Below, piece after piece: positions 1-7,860 of a stretch of 7,860 bases of DNA. The position numbers and the translations under genes were made by a program. The notes below the pieces were generated by a model, which worked only from the letters and a program-made list of their open reading frames with translations, was not told where the DNA came from and made no database searches. Every line of letters begins with the position of its first letter. Within the stretch, counting starts at the first letter, position 1. The stretch is from Pseudomonadota bacterium (GTDB lineage Bacteria > Pseudomonadota > Alphaproteobacteria > Micropepsales > Micropepsaceae), in assembly GCA_021817355.1 (NCBI GenBank), contig JAKAVI010000207.1, positions 1 through 7,860 of the forward strand. The letters are read 5' to 3'.

Positions 1-983
1 GCGCGGCCGCGGGCCTGTTTGATGTCTCGCATATGGGCCAGCGTCAGCTTGTCGGGCCAGACCATGCCACCGCTGCCAGGGCGCTGGAGGCGCTCACTCC
101 CGGCGACATCGCTGGCCTCGGGGTTGGACGGATGCGCTACACCATGCTGCTCAACGAGGAGGGGGGCATGGTGGATGACCTGATGGTCACACGTACGGCC
201 GGGGAAGGCCGGCTTGGCCTGGTTTTCAATGGTGCGCGCAAAGCGGTAGATGATGCCTATGTGCGGGCGCGCCTACCTTCGGCAGTGGAACTTTTGGCCT
301 TTGAAGACCGTGCCTTGTTGGCCCTGCAAGGCCCCAAGGCGGCCGCCGCGCTGGGGCGCCATTGTCCGCAGGCAGAGGCGCTGTCCTTCATGTCCGCCAC
401 CGCGGCAAGCTTTGACGGGACTGCCTGTCACATCTCCCGTTCAGGCTACACCGGTGAAGACGGTTTTGAGATTTCGGTGCGCGCCGACGGCGCCGAGAAA
501 GTAGCTCGCGCATTGCTTGCTGAGCCTGAGGTTCTGCCGATCGGACTGGGTGCGCGGGATTCCTTGCGCCTGGAGGCCGGGCTCTGTCTTTACGGTCATG
601 ATATCGATGAGACCACAAGTCCGGTGGAAGCCAATCTGGTCTGGGCCATCGCCAAGCGGCGTAAGGTCGAACAGGATTTTCCCGCCGCGCGCAAGATCAT
701 GGGGCAGTTGTTCGACGGTGCATCGCGCCGGCGCGTAGGTTTGCGTCTTGCCGGACGAGCCCCTGCGCGCGAGGGTGCCGACATTGCAAATGGCAGCGGT
801 CAGATCATCGGTCGCGTCACCTCAGGCGGATTTTCGCCCACGCTCAACGCTCCGATCGCCATGGGCTATGTGGCGCCGGCCTTTGCCGGGGACGGCTGCG
901 AGCTCGACATCATGGTTCGGGGCAAGGCGCTTGCTGCGCATGTTGCGCCGCTGCCATTCGTACCCAGTCGTTACAAACGTTAA
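1..983 (+). CDS. gcvT: Aminomethyltransferase, T-protein of the glycine cleavage system (5'-truncated by window edge)
   Basis: GcvT takes the aminomethyl group from the lipoyl arm of GcvH, transfers the one-carbon unit to tetrahydrofolate and releases ammonia; it acts in the cytoplasm. The frame is open from base 3, where it reads AAAGLFDVSHMGQ, the conserved N-terminal T-protein motif. The ATG at 33 is therefore an internal Met and the true start lies upstream; about 326 residues are visible against roughly 360-380 in the family, so some 40-50 are missing. Further motifs are GGMVDDL near 162-182, whose Asp pair includes the family's catalytic aspartate, GYTGEDGFEIS from 444, GARDSLRLEAGL near 550-585, PVEANLVWAI near 621-650, and the C-terminal GRVTSGGFSP barrel near 810-840. 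It ends at TAA 981-983, 9 bases before gcvH. Any glycine riboswitch would lie upstream, outside the window. Identification is firm. Confidence 0.96.
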   Translation, partial: AAAGLFDVSHMGQRQLVGPDHATAARALEALTPGDIAGLGVGRMRYTMLLNEEGGMVDDLMVTRTAGEGRLGLVFNGARKAVDDAYVRARLPSAVELLAFEDRALLALQGPKAAAALGRHCPQAEALSFMSATAASFDGTACHISRSGYTGEDGFEISVRADGAEKVARALLAEPEVLPIGLGARDSLRLEAGLCLYGHDIDETTSPVEANLVWAIAKRRKVEQDFPAARKIMGQLFDGASRRRVGLRLAGRAPAREGADIANGSGQIIGRVTSGGFSPTLNAPIAMGYVAPAFAGDGCELDIMVRGKALAAHVAPLPFVPSRYKR

Positions 984-992
984 GAGGAAGAG

Positions 993-1367
993 ATGAGCGA
1001 GACCCGATTTAGCAAGGACCATGAATGGGTACGGCTGGAGGGCGACATCGCCACCATTGGCATCACCCGCCACGCAGCTGAACAACTCGGTGATGTGGTG
1101 TTTGTCGAGTTGCCGGAGGTAGGCCGTAGGCTGGAGGTACATGGCGAAGCTGCGGTCGTGGAAAGCGTCAAGGCCGCCTCGGATGTATTTGCCCCTGTGG
1201 GCGGTGAGGTTCTGCAGGTCAATGCGGCGCTTGCCGACGATCCGGCCGGCGTTAACGCCGATCCGGAGGGCGCCGGCTGGTTCTTCAAGCTCAGAATTGC
1301 TGACCGCGGCGAGTTCGAAGGTCTGATGCGGCAGGGTGAATATGATGCCTTGGTGAAGGAAGCCTGA
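993..1367 (+). CDS. gcvH: Glycine cleavage system H protein (lipoyl carrier)
   Basis: GcvH is the small lipoylated shuttle that carries the aminomethyl group from the P-protein to the T-protein and is then reoxidised by the L-protein. The 124-residue product is a normal length. It opens with the family signature KDHEWVR (residues 8-14) and continues with [13 protein letters not shown] (33-45). The lipoylation site is [14 protein letters not shown], with the modified lysine at K60 (codon 1170-1172). The C-terminal part has the usual WFFKL element near residue 95. The ATG at 993 is supported by a purine-rich Shine-Dalgarno sequence whose AGGA core (985-988) sits 4 bases upstream. The gene lies 9 bases after gcvT and 4 bases before gcvPA, so it is co-transcribed and probably translationally coupled. 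Lipoylation would depend on LipA/LipB or LplA encoded elsewhere. Nothing essential appears to be missing. Confidence 0.98.
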   Translation: MSETRFSKDHEWVRLEGDIATIGITRHAAEQLGDVVFVELPEVGRRLEVHGEAAVVESVKAASDVFAPVGGEVLQVNAALADDPAGVNADPEGAGWFFKLRIADRGEFEGLMRQGEYDALVKEA

Positions 1368-1371
1368 GTCC

Positions 1372-2721
1372 ATGCGCTATTTGCCTTTGACGCGCGACGA
1401 CCGCAAAGCGATGCTGGCACGCATCGGTGCGAAAAACATCGATGATCTCTTTGTCGACGTTCCCTCTTCTGCGGTCGTTGGCCGCGAGCGCTTTGCACTG
1501 CCCGATGGCCTCGGAGAACTTGAGGTCGAGCGTCACCTGTCCAGGCTTGCGGCCAAGAACATGGCGGCGGGATCAGCAGCCTTTTTTTGCGGTTCAGGCG
1601 CTTACCGGCACCATGTGCCGGCTAGTGTTGATCATTTGATCCAGCGTTCCGAATTTCTGACGTCCTACACTCCCTATCAGCCGGAAATCAGCCAGGGCAC
1701 GCTGCAATACCTGTTTGAGTTTCAGACCCAGGTAGCGATGCTGACGGGCATGGAGGTGGCCAATGCGTCCCTCTATGATGGCTCAACTGCAGCGGCTGAG
1801 GCGGTCGAGATGGCTCGACGTGTCACCCGGCGCGCCAAAGTGGTGCTCGGTGGCGGTCTTCATCCCCACTATGCGGCCACCATCACAACCCTGGCGCAGT
1901 TGTCCGGTGGCGAAATCCTAGCGGCGCCGCGCCGTCCTGGCCAGAGTGAAGATCTCGCACATCTGATTGACGGCGAGACGGCCTGTGTGGTCGTACAGAG
2001 CCCAGACGTTTTCGGCCTTTTGCACGATCTGCGGCCCCTCGCTGAGGTGGCCCATGCCAAGGGGGCATTGCTGATCGCGGTGTTGAACGAGGTGGTTTCA
2101 CTTGGACTCGTCGAGGCGCCCGGGGCCATGGGTGCCGATATCGTCGCTGCGGAAGGCCAGTCGATCGGCAATGGTCTAAATTTTGGCGGACCCTATGTCG
2201 GGCTATTTGCGACACGGGAAAAATTCCTGCGCCAGATACCGGGGCGGCTTGCTGGTGAAACCTTGGATGCGGCGGGACGCCGAGGCTATGTGTTGACCCT
2301 CTCCACCCGCGAGCAGCATATTCGCCGGGAAAAGGCCACAAGCAATATCTGTACCAATTCGGGACTGTGCGCGTTGGCTTTCACCATCCATCTGTCGCTT
2401 CTGGGCGAAGAGGGTTTTGTTCGTCTGGCCCAGCTCAATCACGCCCGCGCGGTCCTGCTGGCCGAGCGGCTTGCGGCAATCCGGGGCGTGGAGCTTGTCA
2501 CCCAGAATTTCTTCAACGAATTTACGCTGCGCCTGACGCGGCCGGCCGAGGCAGTGATCGATGACTTGGTACAGGAGAATGTCCTTGGGGGGGTGCCGGC
2601 CAGTCGGTTGTTCCCCGGTGACCGCGCCGCCCAACCGCTGCTGATCGTGGCGGCGACCGAAACCAATTCGAGCGACGATATAGAGGCCTACGCTTACGCT
2701 CTTGCCAAGGTGCTCTCATGA
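1372..2721 (+). CDS. gcvPA: Glycine dehydrogenase (decarboxylating) subunit 1, P-protein alpha half
   Basis: This is the N-terminal half of the split P-protein. With GcvPB it forms the glycine decarboxylase that releases CO2 from glycine and loads the aminomethyl group onto lipoyl-GcvH. The 449-residue length matches the family. Visible motifs are [15 protein letters not shown] at the N-terminus, [18 protein letters not shown] (about residues 72-89), [20 protein letters not shown] (about 97-116), [15 protein letters not shown] (about 130-144), and a C-terminal [20 protein letters not shown] segment. The fold is that of fold-type I PLP enzymes, but the PLP lysine is in the partner subunit, and no lysine motif like that of GcvPB is evident here. 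The ATG at 1372 follows the gcvH stop by 4 bases, with AGGA (1357-1360) 11 bases upstream. The stop overlaps the gcvPB start in an ATGA. Confidence 0.97.
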   Translation: MRYLPLTRDDRKAMLARIGAKNIDDLFVDVPSSAVVGRERFALPDGLGELEVERHLSRLAAKNMAAGSAAFFCGSGAYRHHVPASVDHLIQRSEFLTSYTPYQPEISQGTLQYLFEFQTQVAMLTGMEVANASLYDGSTAAAEAVEMARRVTRRAKVVLGGGLHPHYAATITTLAQLSGGEILAAPRRPGQSEDLAHLIDGETACVVVQSPDVFGLLHDLRPLAEVAHAKGALLIAVLNEVVSLGLVEAPGAMGADIVAAEGQSIGNGLNFGGPYVGLFATREKFLRQIPGRLAGETLDAAGRRGYVLTLSTREQHIRREKATSNICTNSGLCALAFTIHLSLLGEEGFVRLAQLNHARAVLLAERLAAIRGVELVTQNFFNEFTLRLTRPAEAVIDDLVQENVLGGVPASRLFPGDRAAQPLLIVAATETNSSDDIEAYAYALAKVLS

Positions 2722-2724
2722 CCA
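2707..2724 (+). promoter_or_regulatory. Ribosome binding site and ATGA start/stop overlap joining gcvPA and gcvPB
   Basis: An AAGGTG Shine-Dalgarno match (2707-2712) lies inside the last gcvPA codons, 5 bases before ATG 2718. That ATG shares bases with the gcvPA TGA at 2719-2721. This arrangement suggests ribosome re-initiation or coupling, which would help keep the two P-protein subunits at equal amounts. A second in-frame ATG at 2724 has 11-base spacing from the same site and is less favoured. Confidence 0.6.
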
Positions 2725-4286
2725 TGAACAATCAGGGCCGTTCGACCACCCCGGGCATCGCTGGCGCGACGCTACCTGCGACGCTGTCAGGTGATTATGG
2801 CCTCGATCACGAGGAGAAGCTGATTTTCGAGCTCGGCCGAGGCGGTATCTGTGGGGTCGATCTGCCCGAGGCGCCGGCCCATGCCGCGCGCCTTGGCGGG
2901 CTCGAGCGGCGGCAGAAGATCGGGCTGCCCGGTCTTTCCGAGCCCGAAGTGGTGCGCCATTACGTAAGGCTGTCGCGCAACAATTACGCAATTGATGCTG
3001 GGCTTTATCCCTTGGGCTCCTGCACTATGAAGCATAATCCGCGACTGAACGAGAAGATGGCGCGGCTACCGGGATTTTCCGACCTGCACCCGCTGCAGCC
3101 CCAAAAGACCGTCCAGGGCGCGCTGCAGCTGATCCAGGAGCTGATGCACTGGTTGATGGAACTGACGGGGATGCCTGCGGTGGCGATGTCGCCTAAGGCA
3201 GGCGCGCATGGCGAACTCTGCGGCATGCTGGCGATCAAGGCAGCGATCGCCGCCCGCGCAGAGCACCGGCCACGTGTCCTTGTTCCGGAGTCTGCCCATG
3301 GCACGAATCCGGCGACGGCGGCATTTGCCGGTTTTCGTGTCGACGAGATCCCGGCCAGCGGCGACGGCCATGTCAATATCGAGGCGCTGCGCGCTAAGCT
3401 CAATACCGACGTGGCCGCCATCATGCTCACCAATCCCAACACCTGTGGTCTGTTCGAGCGGAGCATCCTTGAGGTTGCGGACGCGGTGCATGATGTGGGC
3501 GCCTTCTTCTATTGCGACGGGGCTAATTTCAACGCCATCGCCGGGCGGGTGCGCCCCGGTGATCTTGGGGTCGATGCCATGCACATCAACCTGCATAAAA
3601 CATTTTCAACTCCGCATGGCGGCGGTGGTCCGGGCGCAGGGCCGGTCGTGTTGTCCAAGGCCCTGGCACCTTTTGCGCCACTGCCGCTTCTTGTCAGCGA
3701 CGCGCACGGGCTGCGGCTGATCGAAGATGGCTCCGCGCTACCCGGCGACTGCGACCCCTTCGGACGCATGTGCGCCTTCCACGGCCAGATGGGTATGTTC
3801 GTACGTGCGCTCAGCTACATGCTCAGCCATGGTGCTGATGGCATACGACAGGCCAGCGAGGACGCCGTGCTGTCGGCAAATTATGTGCTTGCCTCACTCA
3901 AGAATGTCATGACCGCCCCCTTTGGAGAGGGACCGTGCATGCATGAGGCGCTGTTTGACGACAGCTTCCTCGCTGATACCGGTGTCACCACGCTCGATTT
4001 CGCCAAGGCGATGATCGATGAAGGGTACCATCCCATGACCATGTATTTTCCGCTCGTCGTTCACGGCGCGATGCTGGTTGAACCGACCGAGTCAGAATCC
4101 AGGGAATCGCTGGACCGTTTCATTGCGGTTCTGCGTGGACTTGCGGAGGATGCCAAAGCAGGTCGGACCGAGCGTTTTGCCGGCGCCCCCCATTATGCAC
4201 CTCGCAACCGCCTCGATGAGACGGCGGCAGCACGCAAACCGGTCCTGCGCTGGTCTCCTCCGGGGTTGGCAGAAGCCGCCGAATAG
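2718..4286 (+). CDS. gcvPB: Glycine dehydrogenase (decarboxylating) subunit 2, P-protein beta half with PLP lysine
   Basis: This is the PLP-carrying C-terminal half of the split P-protein and the catalytic partner of GcvPA. The 522-residue product is within the usual range. Motifs in order are [10 protein letters not shown] (99-108), [14 protein letters not shown] (from 193), [11 protein letters not shown] (about 237-247), and YCDGANFNA, in which D267 probably contacts the PLP ring nitrogen. [20 protein letters not shown] follows, with the Schiff-base lysine at K294 (codon 3597-3599). The C-terminal [14 protein letters not shown] is also typical of the family. The start at 2718 overlaps the gcvPA stop (ATGA), with AAGGTG (2707-2712) 5 bases upstream. 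An in-frame ATG at 2724 is a possible alternative that would remove two residues. It is the last gene of the operon in this window; TAG at 4284-4286 is followed by the convergent intergenic region. No disrupted motif is seen. Confidence 0.97.
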   Translation: MTMNNQGRSTTPGIAGATLPATLSGDYGLDHEEKLIFELGRGGICGVDLPEAPAHAARLGGLERRQKIGLPGLSEPEVVRHYVRLSRNNYAIDAGLYPLGSCTMKHNPRLNEKMARLPGFSDLHPLQPQKTVQGALQLIQELMHWLMELTGMPAVAMSPKAGAHGELCGMLAIKAAIAARAEHRPRVLVPESAHGTNPATAAFAGFRVDEIPASGDGHVNIEALRAKLNTDVAAIMLTNPNTCGLFERSILEVADAVHDVGAFFYCDGANFNAIAGRVRPGDLGVDAMHINLHKTFSTPHGGGGPGAGPVVLSKALAPFAPLPLLVSDAHGLRLIEDGSALPGDCDPFGRMCAFHGQMGMFVRALSYMLSHGADGIRQASEDAVLSANYVLASLKNVMTAPFGEGPCMHEALFDDSFLADTGVTTLDFAKAMIDEGYHPMTMYFPLVVHGAMLVEPTESESRESLDRFIAVLRGLAEDAKAGRTERFAGAPHYAPRNRLDETAAARKPVLRWSPPGLAEAAE

Positions 4287-4596
4287 ACGGTCTGGGTGGG
4301 CCGTATGTGCAGAGACCACGGCGAGGCGCGTGGCGGTGGAGGAGGTTCAATATCAAACCGGCGATCTGGGAGATGCCCGCCGCAGCTTCGGAGCTCGCGA
4401 TGGCCTATCGCTTTTCTGGTGTTTCCTCTGCGCCCTTCCATGCTCAGTTCAATGCGGATGTCGCCGAAGGGCATGAGGCGAAGGCATCGCTTGCCTGTCT
4501 GTTGGCGCGGACGGACATTGCCTGTGTGCACACCCACAATGCCAAGCGGGAATGCTTTTCCTGCAAGGGGGGGGGCCCCGCGCCGGTTAGATCTAA
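4287..4596. other. Convergent intergenic region; no recognised gene, one coding-like stretch
   Basis: This is the stretch between gcvPB and the terminator hairpin. I recognise no gene, RNA or mobile element in it. On the + strand a frame open from GTG 4307 reads through to 4714, into the antisense of nrdJ. Its middle part, from ATG 4373 to about 4566, has a protein-like composition (for example MAYRFSGVSS and HTHNAKRECFSCK) that I cannot match to a family. The GTG start has no good Shine-Dalgarno, and a strong SD-like GGAGGAGG (4338-4345) is not followed by a start codon at normal spacing. A run of nine G (4567-4575) followed by CCCC lies near its end. It could be a small unknown gene, a decayed gene, or chance openness in GC-rich DNA; I do not call a CDS. 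Confidence 0.5.
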
Positions 4597-4597
4597 C
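4586..4597. repeat. Perfect 12-base palindrome GTTAGATCTAAC beside the terminator hairpin
   Basis: GTTAGATCTAAC equals its own reverse complement. Its last base is the first base of the 13-bp terminator stem. On the minus strand it is the sequence immediately following the nrdJ hairpin, beginning TTAGATCT. It may be an accessory part of the terminator, a protein-binding site, or coincidence. Confidence 0.55.
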
Positions 4598-4626
4598 AGA
4601 CGGCCGCAGCTGCCTGCGGCCGTCTG
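4597..4626. terminator. Likely bidirectional terminator hairpin between gcvPB and nrdJ
   Basis: CAGACGGCCGCAG (4597-4609) and CTGCGGCCGTCTG (4614-4626) are exact reverse complements. They form a 13-bp GC-rich stem with a four-base loop, CTGC. It lies 20 bases beyond the nrdJ stop on the minus strand and 310 bases beyond the gcvPB stop on the plus strand. Neither side has a strong U-tract: the plus-strand side has TTTT only at 4636-4639, 9 bases past the stem, and the minus-strand side starts TTAGATCT. The position between converging genes and the perfect symmetry favour a shared terminator or a 3'-end stabilising structure, with nrdJ the more obvious user. Confidence 0.65.
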
Positions 4627-4646
4627 CCCGCCGCATTTTAGGACCG

Positions 4647-7600
4647 TCAGCTGCAGCCGCTGGTCGAGCCGCAGGTATTGCACTTCATGCATGTGCCATT
4701 ACGCACCAAGGTGAAGTTGCCGCAGGAGCCGCAGGCATCACCCTCATAACCTTTCATGCGCGCCTCAGCCGAACGGCGGGCATATAGCTCCTTTTCGCCG
4801 CCGTGGTGACTGTTGCCGTCATTCCCGATTTTAGCAGAGGCTTCGAGCACACTTGCGCGTATCTCGTTGAGGGTTTGGTGGACCTCTTCGTCCGCGTTGA
4901 AGAACGCGTGGACCTCCGGATCCTCATTAAGGGCGTGCACATGGTCCGGAACCGCGGCATGTTCGGCATGAAGCTCGAGCTTGCGCGCTGCACCACCCTC
5001 AAGGACGATGAGGCTCTTGCCGCGCACGAAGCCGCTCGACACCGCGCGGGCCAGTTCAGCCGGCGCACGCGATGGTTGGGTGGCGTCACCGTGACCGAGA
5101 TCCTCATCCTTGGCTGGCGGCACATGGGCGAGATCGTTACGCCCGAGGTAGGAAACCGCCAGTTCGCGGAAAATGTAATCCAGAATGCTGGTGGCGTTCT
5201 TGATGGAGTCATTGCCAATGACGATGCCCGCTGGCTCAAAGCGCGTAAAGGTGAAGGCCTCCACGAACTCCTCAAGCGGTACGCCATATTGCAGACCGAT
5301 GGAAATCGCGATGGCGAAATTGTTCATCAGCGAGCGGAAGGCTGCACCTTCCTTGTGCATGTCGATGAAGATCTCCCCAGGACGGCCATCTTCGTATTCG
5401 CCGGTGCGCAGATAGACCTTGTGGCCGCCAACCACCGCCTTCTGGGTGTAGCCCTTGCGGCGATGCGGCAGCTTTTCACGCTCATGGCGTTGCTCATGGA
5501 TGACGCGTTCGACGATCCGTTCGACGATGCGCTCGGCGACAATGGTGGAGCGCTGCGCTGCTGGCGCGGCATTGATCGTCTCCAGCTCTTCCTCATCCTC
5601 ATCGTCTTCGATGGCCAGTACCGAGGACGCCAGAGGCTGGCTCAGTTTGGAGCCGTCGCGGTAGAGCGCATTGGCCTTGAGCCCGAGCTTCCAGCTCATC
5701 AGATAGCTTTCACCACATTCGGAAACGGTTGCCGCGTTCGGCATGTTGATGGTCTTGGAGATGGCGCCGGAAATGAAGGGCTGCACGGCGGCCATCATCT
5801 GGATGTGGCTCACGACCGAAAGGGCGCGGGTACCGATGCGTCCGCACGGGTTGGCGCAGTCGAACACGGGCAGATGTTCTGCCTTCAGATGCGGAGCTCC
5901 CTCCAGCGTCATGGCACCGCAGACATGCAGGTTGGCGGCCTCGATCTCCGCCTTTGAGAATGCGAGGGCCTTCAGCATGTCGAAATCGGCAGCATCAAGT
6001 GCGGCCGGATCAATGCCGAGTGTCTGCACACAGAAGTCAACACCAAGCGTCCACTTGTTGAACACGAACCGGATGTCGAAGGCCGATTCAAGGGCGGCTT
6101 CCACGGCGGCGATCTGTTCTGCGCCGAAGCCTTTGGCCCGCAGCGCATCGTGGGTGATGCCGCCGTTTAGCCCCTCCAGGGTGCCGTGCCCGACTGCATA
6201 GGCAACGATCCGGTCGATTTCATCTGGCTGATAGCCCAGTGTCGCAAGCGCCTCTGGCACACAGCGGTTGATGATCTTGAAGTAGCCGCCGCCGGCGAGC
6301 TTCTTGAACTTGACCAAGGCAAAGTCAGGCTCAACGCCGGTGGTATCGCAGTCCATGACAAGGCCGATGGTCCCGGTGGGGGCTATCACCGTGGCCTGGG
6401 CATTGCGGAAGCCGAACTGTTCACCGAGGGCAAGGGCCTTGTCCCAGGCCCGCTTTGCCGCGTCGGAAAGCTCAACCTGGGTGAGGGCACCGTGATCAAG
6501 CGGAACCGGGTTGACGTGCAGGTTCTCATAACCGCTCGTCATGCCATACGCTGCGCGCCGGTGATTGCGGATGACCCGCAACATTGCACCTTTGTTGTTG
6601 TGGAACTCGGGAAATGGCCCCAGCTCCCCGGCCATTTCGGCGCTGGTGGCATAGGCTACGCCGGTCATCACTGCGGAGATCGCGCCGGCGATGGCCCGTC
6701 CGTGCCGCGAGTCATAAGGGATGCCTGCAGCCATCAGAAGCCCACCGATATTGGCAAAGCCAAGCCCGAGGGTGCGATAATCGTAGGAGAGCTGGGCGAT
6801 TTCCTTGGAGGGGAATTGGGCCATCAGCACACTGATCTCGAGCACCATGGTCCAAAGCCGGACCGCATGTTCGAAAGCTGCAACGTCGAACTGCTTCACG
6901 CCCTGTGCATCCTTGCGGAAGCTCATCAGGTTGAGCGAAGCGAGATTGCAGGCGGTGTCGTCCAGGAACATATATTCGGAACACGGATTGCTGGCGCGGA
7001 TATCGCCGCCCGCCGGGCAGGTATGCCAGTCATTGACGGTGGTGTGGAACTGGATGCCCGGATCGGCGCAGGCCCAGGCGGCATAGGAAATTTTCTCCCA
7101 CAGATCGCGCGCTTTGATGGTCTTGACGATGCGTCCGTCGCGACGGGCCGTCAGGTTCCAATTCGCGTCCTTCAGCACCGCCTCAAGAAAGGCGTCGGTT
7201 ACCCGTACCGAATTGTTCGAATTCTGTCCTGATACCGACAGATAGGCCTCGGAATCCCAGTCGGTGTCGTAGGTCTTGAAGTTGATGCTCGTGTAACCCT
7301 GTTTGGCAAAGCTGATGACCCGCTCAATGTAATTGTCAGGGATCATTGCTTTGCGCGCAGCCCGCACTTCGCGGCGCAGGGCAGGGTTTTTCTTCGGATC
7401 GAAACAGTCCGCACCAGGGCCTTCACAGTTGACGCAGGCCTTCATGACGGCGGCAAGGTGCTTTTGCGCCAGCTTGGAACCCGCCACCATGGCGGCAACC
7501 TTTTGTTCCTCGATCACCTTCCATTCGATGAATTGCTCGATGTCAGGATGATCGACGTCAACGATCACCATCTTGGCCGCGCGCCGCGTGGTGCCACCTG

Positions 7601-7860
7601 ACTTGATGGCCCCGGCAGCCCGATCGCCGATCTTCAAGAAGCTCATCAAGCCGGAGGATTTACCTCCGCCGGACAAAGGTTCGTTCTCGCCCCGCAGGGA
7701 GGAGAAGTTGGTCCCGGTACCGGAGCCGTATTTGAACAGGCGGGCCTCCCGGGTCCACAGATCCATGATGCCGCCTTCGTTGACGAGATCATCATGCACC
7801 GACTGGATGAAGCAGGCATGAGGCTGTGGATGCTCATAGGCACTGGCGGACTTCACCAGG
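4647..7860 (-). CDS. nrdJ: Adenosylcobalamin-dependent class II ribonucleotide reductase (N-terminus cut by window edge)
   Basis: NrdJ reduces ribonucleotides to deoxyribonucleotides using a thiyl radical made from adenosylcobalamin, without oxygen or a small subunit. About 1,070 residues are visible; residue 1 here is the codon 7856-7854, a GTG that is an internal Val, and the frame continues to the edge, so probably 100-200 residues are missing. Active-site motifs are [11 protein letters not shown] with C15, and [15 protein letters not shown] with N290, C292, E294 and C303. Their spacing matches Asn320/Cys322/Glu324/Cys333 of Thermotoga NrdJ, with C15 and C303 as the redox pair. PTGTI is at 493-497. 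An insertion with C141, C144 and C151 lies between the active-site halves. An acidic and charged linker (about 750-800) leads to a TSCPD-type domain (about 803-905). The tail has C1042, C1045, C1056, C1059, C1062 and C1068, a zinc-ribbon and shuttle-thiol arrangement known to support turnover in many class II enzymes. Confidence 0.97.
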   Translation of the reverse strand, partial: LVKSASAYEHPQPHACFIQSVHDDLVNEGGIMDLWTREARLFKYGSGTGTNFSSLRGENEPLSGGGKSSGLMSFLKIGDRAAGAIKSGGTTRRAAKMVIVDVDHPDIEQFIEWKVIEEQKVAAMVAGSKLAQKHLAAVMKACVNCEGPGADCFDPKKNPALRREVRAARKAMIPDNYIERVISFAKQGYTSINFKTYDTDWDSEAYLSVSGQNSNNSVRVTDAFLEAVLKDANWNLTARRDGRIVKTIKARDLWEKISYAAWACADPGIQFHTTVNDWHTCPAGGDIRASNPCSEYMFLDDTACNLASLNLMSFRKDAQGVKQFDVAAFEHAVRLWTMVLEISVLMAQFPSKEIAQLSYDYRTLGLGFANIGGLLMAAGIPYDSRHGRAIAGAISAVMTGVAYATSAEMAGELGPFPEFHNNKGAMLRVIRNHRRAAYGMTSGYENLHVNPVPLDHGALTQVELSDAAKRAWDKALALGEQFGFRNAQATVIAPTGTIGLVMDCDTTGVEPDFALVKFKKLAGGGYFKIINRCVPEALATLGYQPDEIDRIVAYAVGHGTLEGLNGGITHDALRAKGFGAEQIAAVEAALESAFDIRFVFNKWTLGVDFCVQTLGIDPAALDAADFDMLKALAFSKAEIEAANLHVCGAMTLEGAPHLKAEHLPVFDCANPCGRIGTRALSVVSHIQMMAAVQPFISGAISKTINMPNAATVSECGESYLMSWKLGLKANALYRDGSKLSQPLASSVLAIEDDEDEEELETINAAPAAQRSTIVAERIVERIVERVIHEQRHEREKLPHRRKGYTQKAVVGGHKVYLRTGEYEDGRPGEIFIDMHKEGAAFRSLMNNFAIAISIGLQYGVPLEEFVEAFTFTRFEPAGIVIGNDSIKNATSILDYIFRELAVSYLGRNDLAHVPPAKDEDLGHGDATQPSRAPAELARAVSSGFVRGKSLIVLEGGAARKLELHAEHAAVPDHVHALNEDPEVHAFFNADEEVHQTLNEIRASVLEASAKIGNDGNSHHGGEKELYARRSAEARMKGYEGDACGSCGNFTLVRNGTCMKCNTCGSTSGCS
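5505..5540 (-). repeat. Three 12-base tandem units inside nrdJ encoding the ERIV linker
   Basis: On the plus strand the units are GCGTTCGACGAT (5505-5516), CCGTTCGACGAT (5517-5528) and the diverged GCGCTCGGCGAC (5529-5540). Being a multiple of 3, they keep the frame and encode a four-residue periodic Glu-Arg-Ile-Val run (fragment residues 775-786). This sits in the charged linker between the catalytic barrel and the TSCPD-type domain of NrdJ. Copy number could vary between strains without breaking the gene. Confidence 0.75.

Noticed and set aside
33..35. ATG 33 as the gcvT start
   Set aside because: The upstream in-frame codons encode the conserved AGLFDVSH motif, so the gene begins before the window and this Met is internal.
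4289..4317. Inverted repeat GGTCT/AGACC just after gcvPB as a terminator
   Set aside because: It has only a 5-bp stem with a 19-base loop and no T-run, so it is too weak to call.
4338..4345. GGAGGAGG as a ribosome binding site
   Set aside because: No ATG, GTG or TTG lies at workable spacing downstream; the next ATG is at 4373, 27 bases on.
4193..4692. Minus-strand open frames across the intergenic region and nrdJ 3' end
   Set aside because: Their composition is rich in Arg/Pro/Ser, they overlap gcvPB or nrdJ ends out of frame, and they cross the terminator hairpin.
4803..5957. 384-codon open frame on the + strand opposite nrdJ
   Set aside because: It is fully antisense to a firmly identified NrdJ coding region, matches no family I know, and is a common by-product of GC-rich codon use.
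6186..7232. 348-codon open frame on the + strand opposite nrdJ
   Set aside because: It is antisense to the catalytic part of NrdJ, including the PTGTI loop and the radical cysteine region, and has no independent start signal or recognisable motif.
7854..7856. GTG at 7856 (minus strand) as the nrdJ start
   Set aside because: The frame stays open to the edge, and the first redox cysteine lies only 14 residues downstream, far closer than in complete enzymes.

Overview
The window holds the 3' part of a glycine cleavage operon on the + strand (gcvT, gcvH, gcvPA, gcvPB). It converges on the 3' part of a large minus-strand gene for an adenosylcobalamin-dependent (class II) ribonucleotide reductase, nrdJ. 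High GC, tight gene packing, a P-protein split into two subunits, and a long NrdJ with an internal cysteine-bearing insertion, a TSCPD-type domain and a Cys-rich tail together suggest an alphaproteobacterium. I cannot name the genus from this sequence.

Layout: 1-983 is gcvT, cut by the left edge. 993-1367 is gcvH. 1372-2721 is gcvPA. 2718-4286 is gcvPB, overlapping gcvPA by 4 bases. The gaps of 9 and 4 bases plus the ATGA overlap indicate one transcript with translational coupling. 4287-4646 is a 360-base convergent intergenic stretch with a nine-G run, a 12-base palindrome and a perfect 13-bp hairpin. The hairpin lies 20 bases beyond the nrdJ stop and is the likely shared terminator. 4647-7860 is nrdJ on the minus strand, cut by the right edge, so its N-terminus, promoter and any upstream cobalamin riboswitch are outside the window.

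How the genes work together: GcvPA/GcvPB decarboxylate glycine and load the aminomethyl group onto the lipoyl arm of GcvH. GcvT passes it to tetrahydrofolate, giving 5,10-methylene-THF and ammonia. The L-protein (lipoamide dehydrogenase) is not in the window. NrdJ makes deoxyribonucleotides without oxygen dependence. Both loci feed nucleotide synthesis (methylene-THF for thymidylate and purines, NrdJ for dNTPs), but they are convergent and separately transcribed, so the link is metabolic at most.

This is mainly an ordinary housekeeping region. All five genes keep the family motifs I could check, and I see no mobile element, CRISPR, tRNA or defence locus. The points most worth a second look are the coding-like stretch and G-run between gcvPB and nrdJ, the paired palindromes there, and a 12-base tandem repeat encoding a charged linker in NrdJ.
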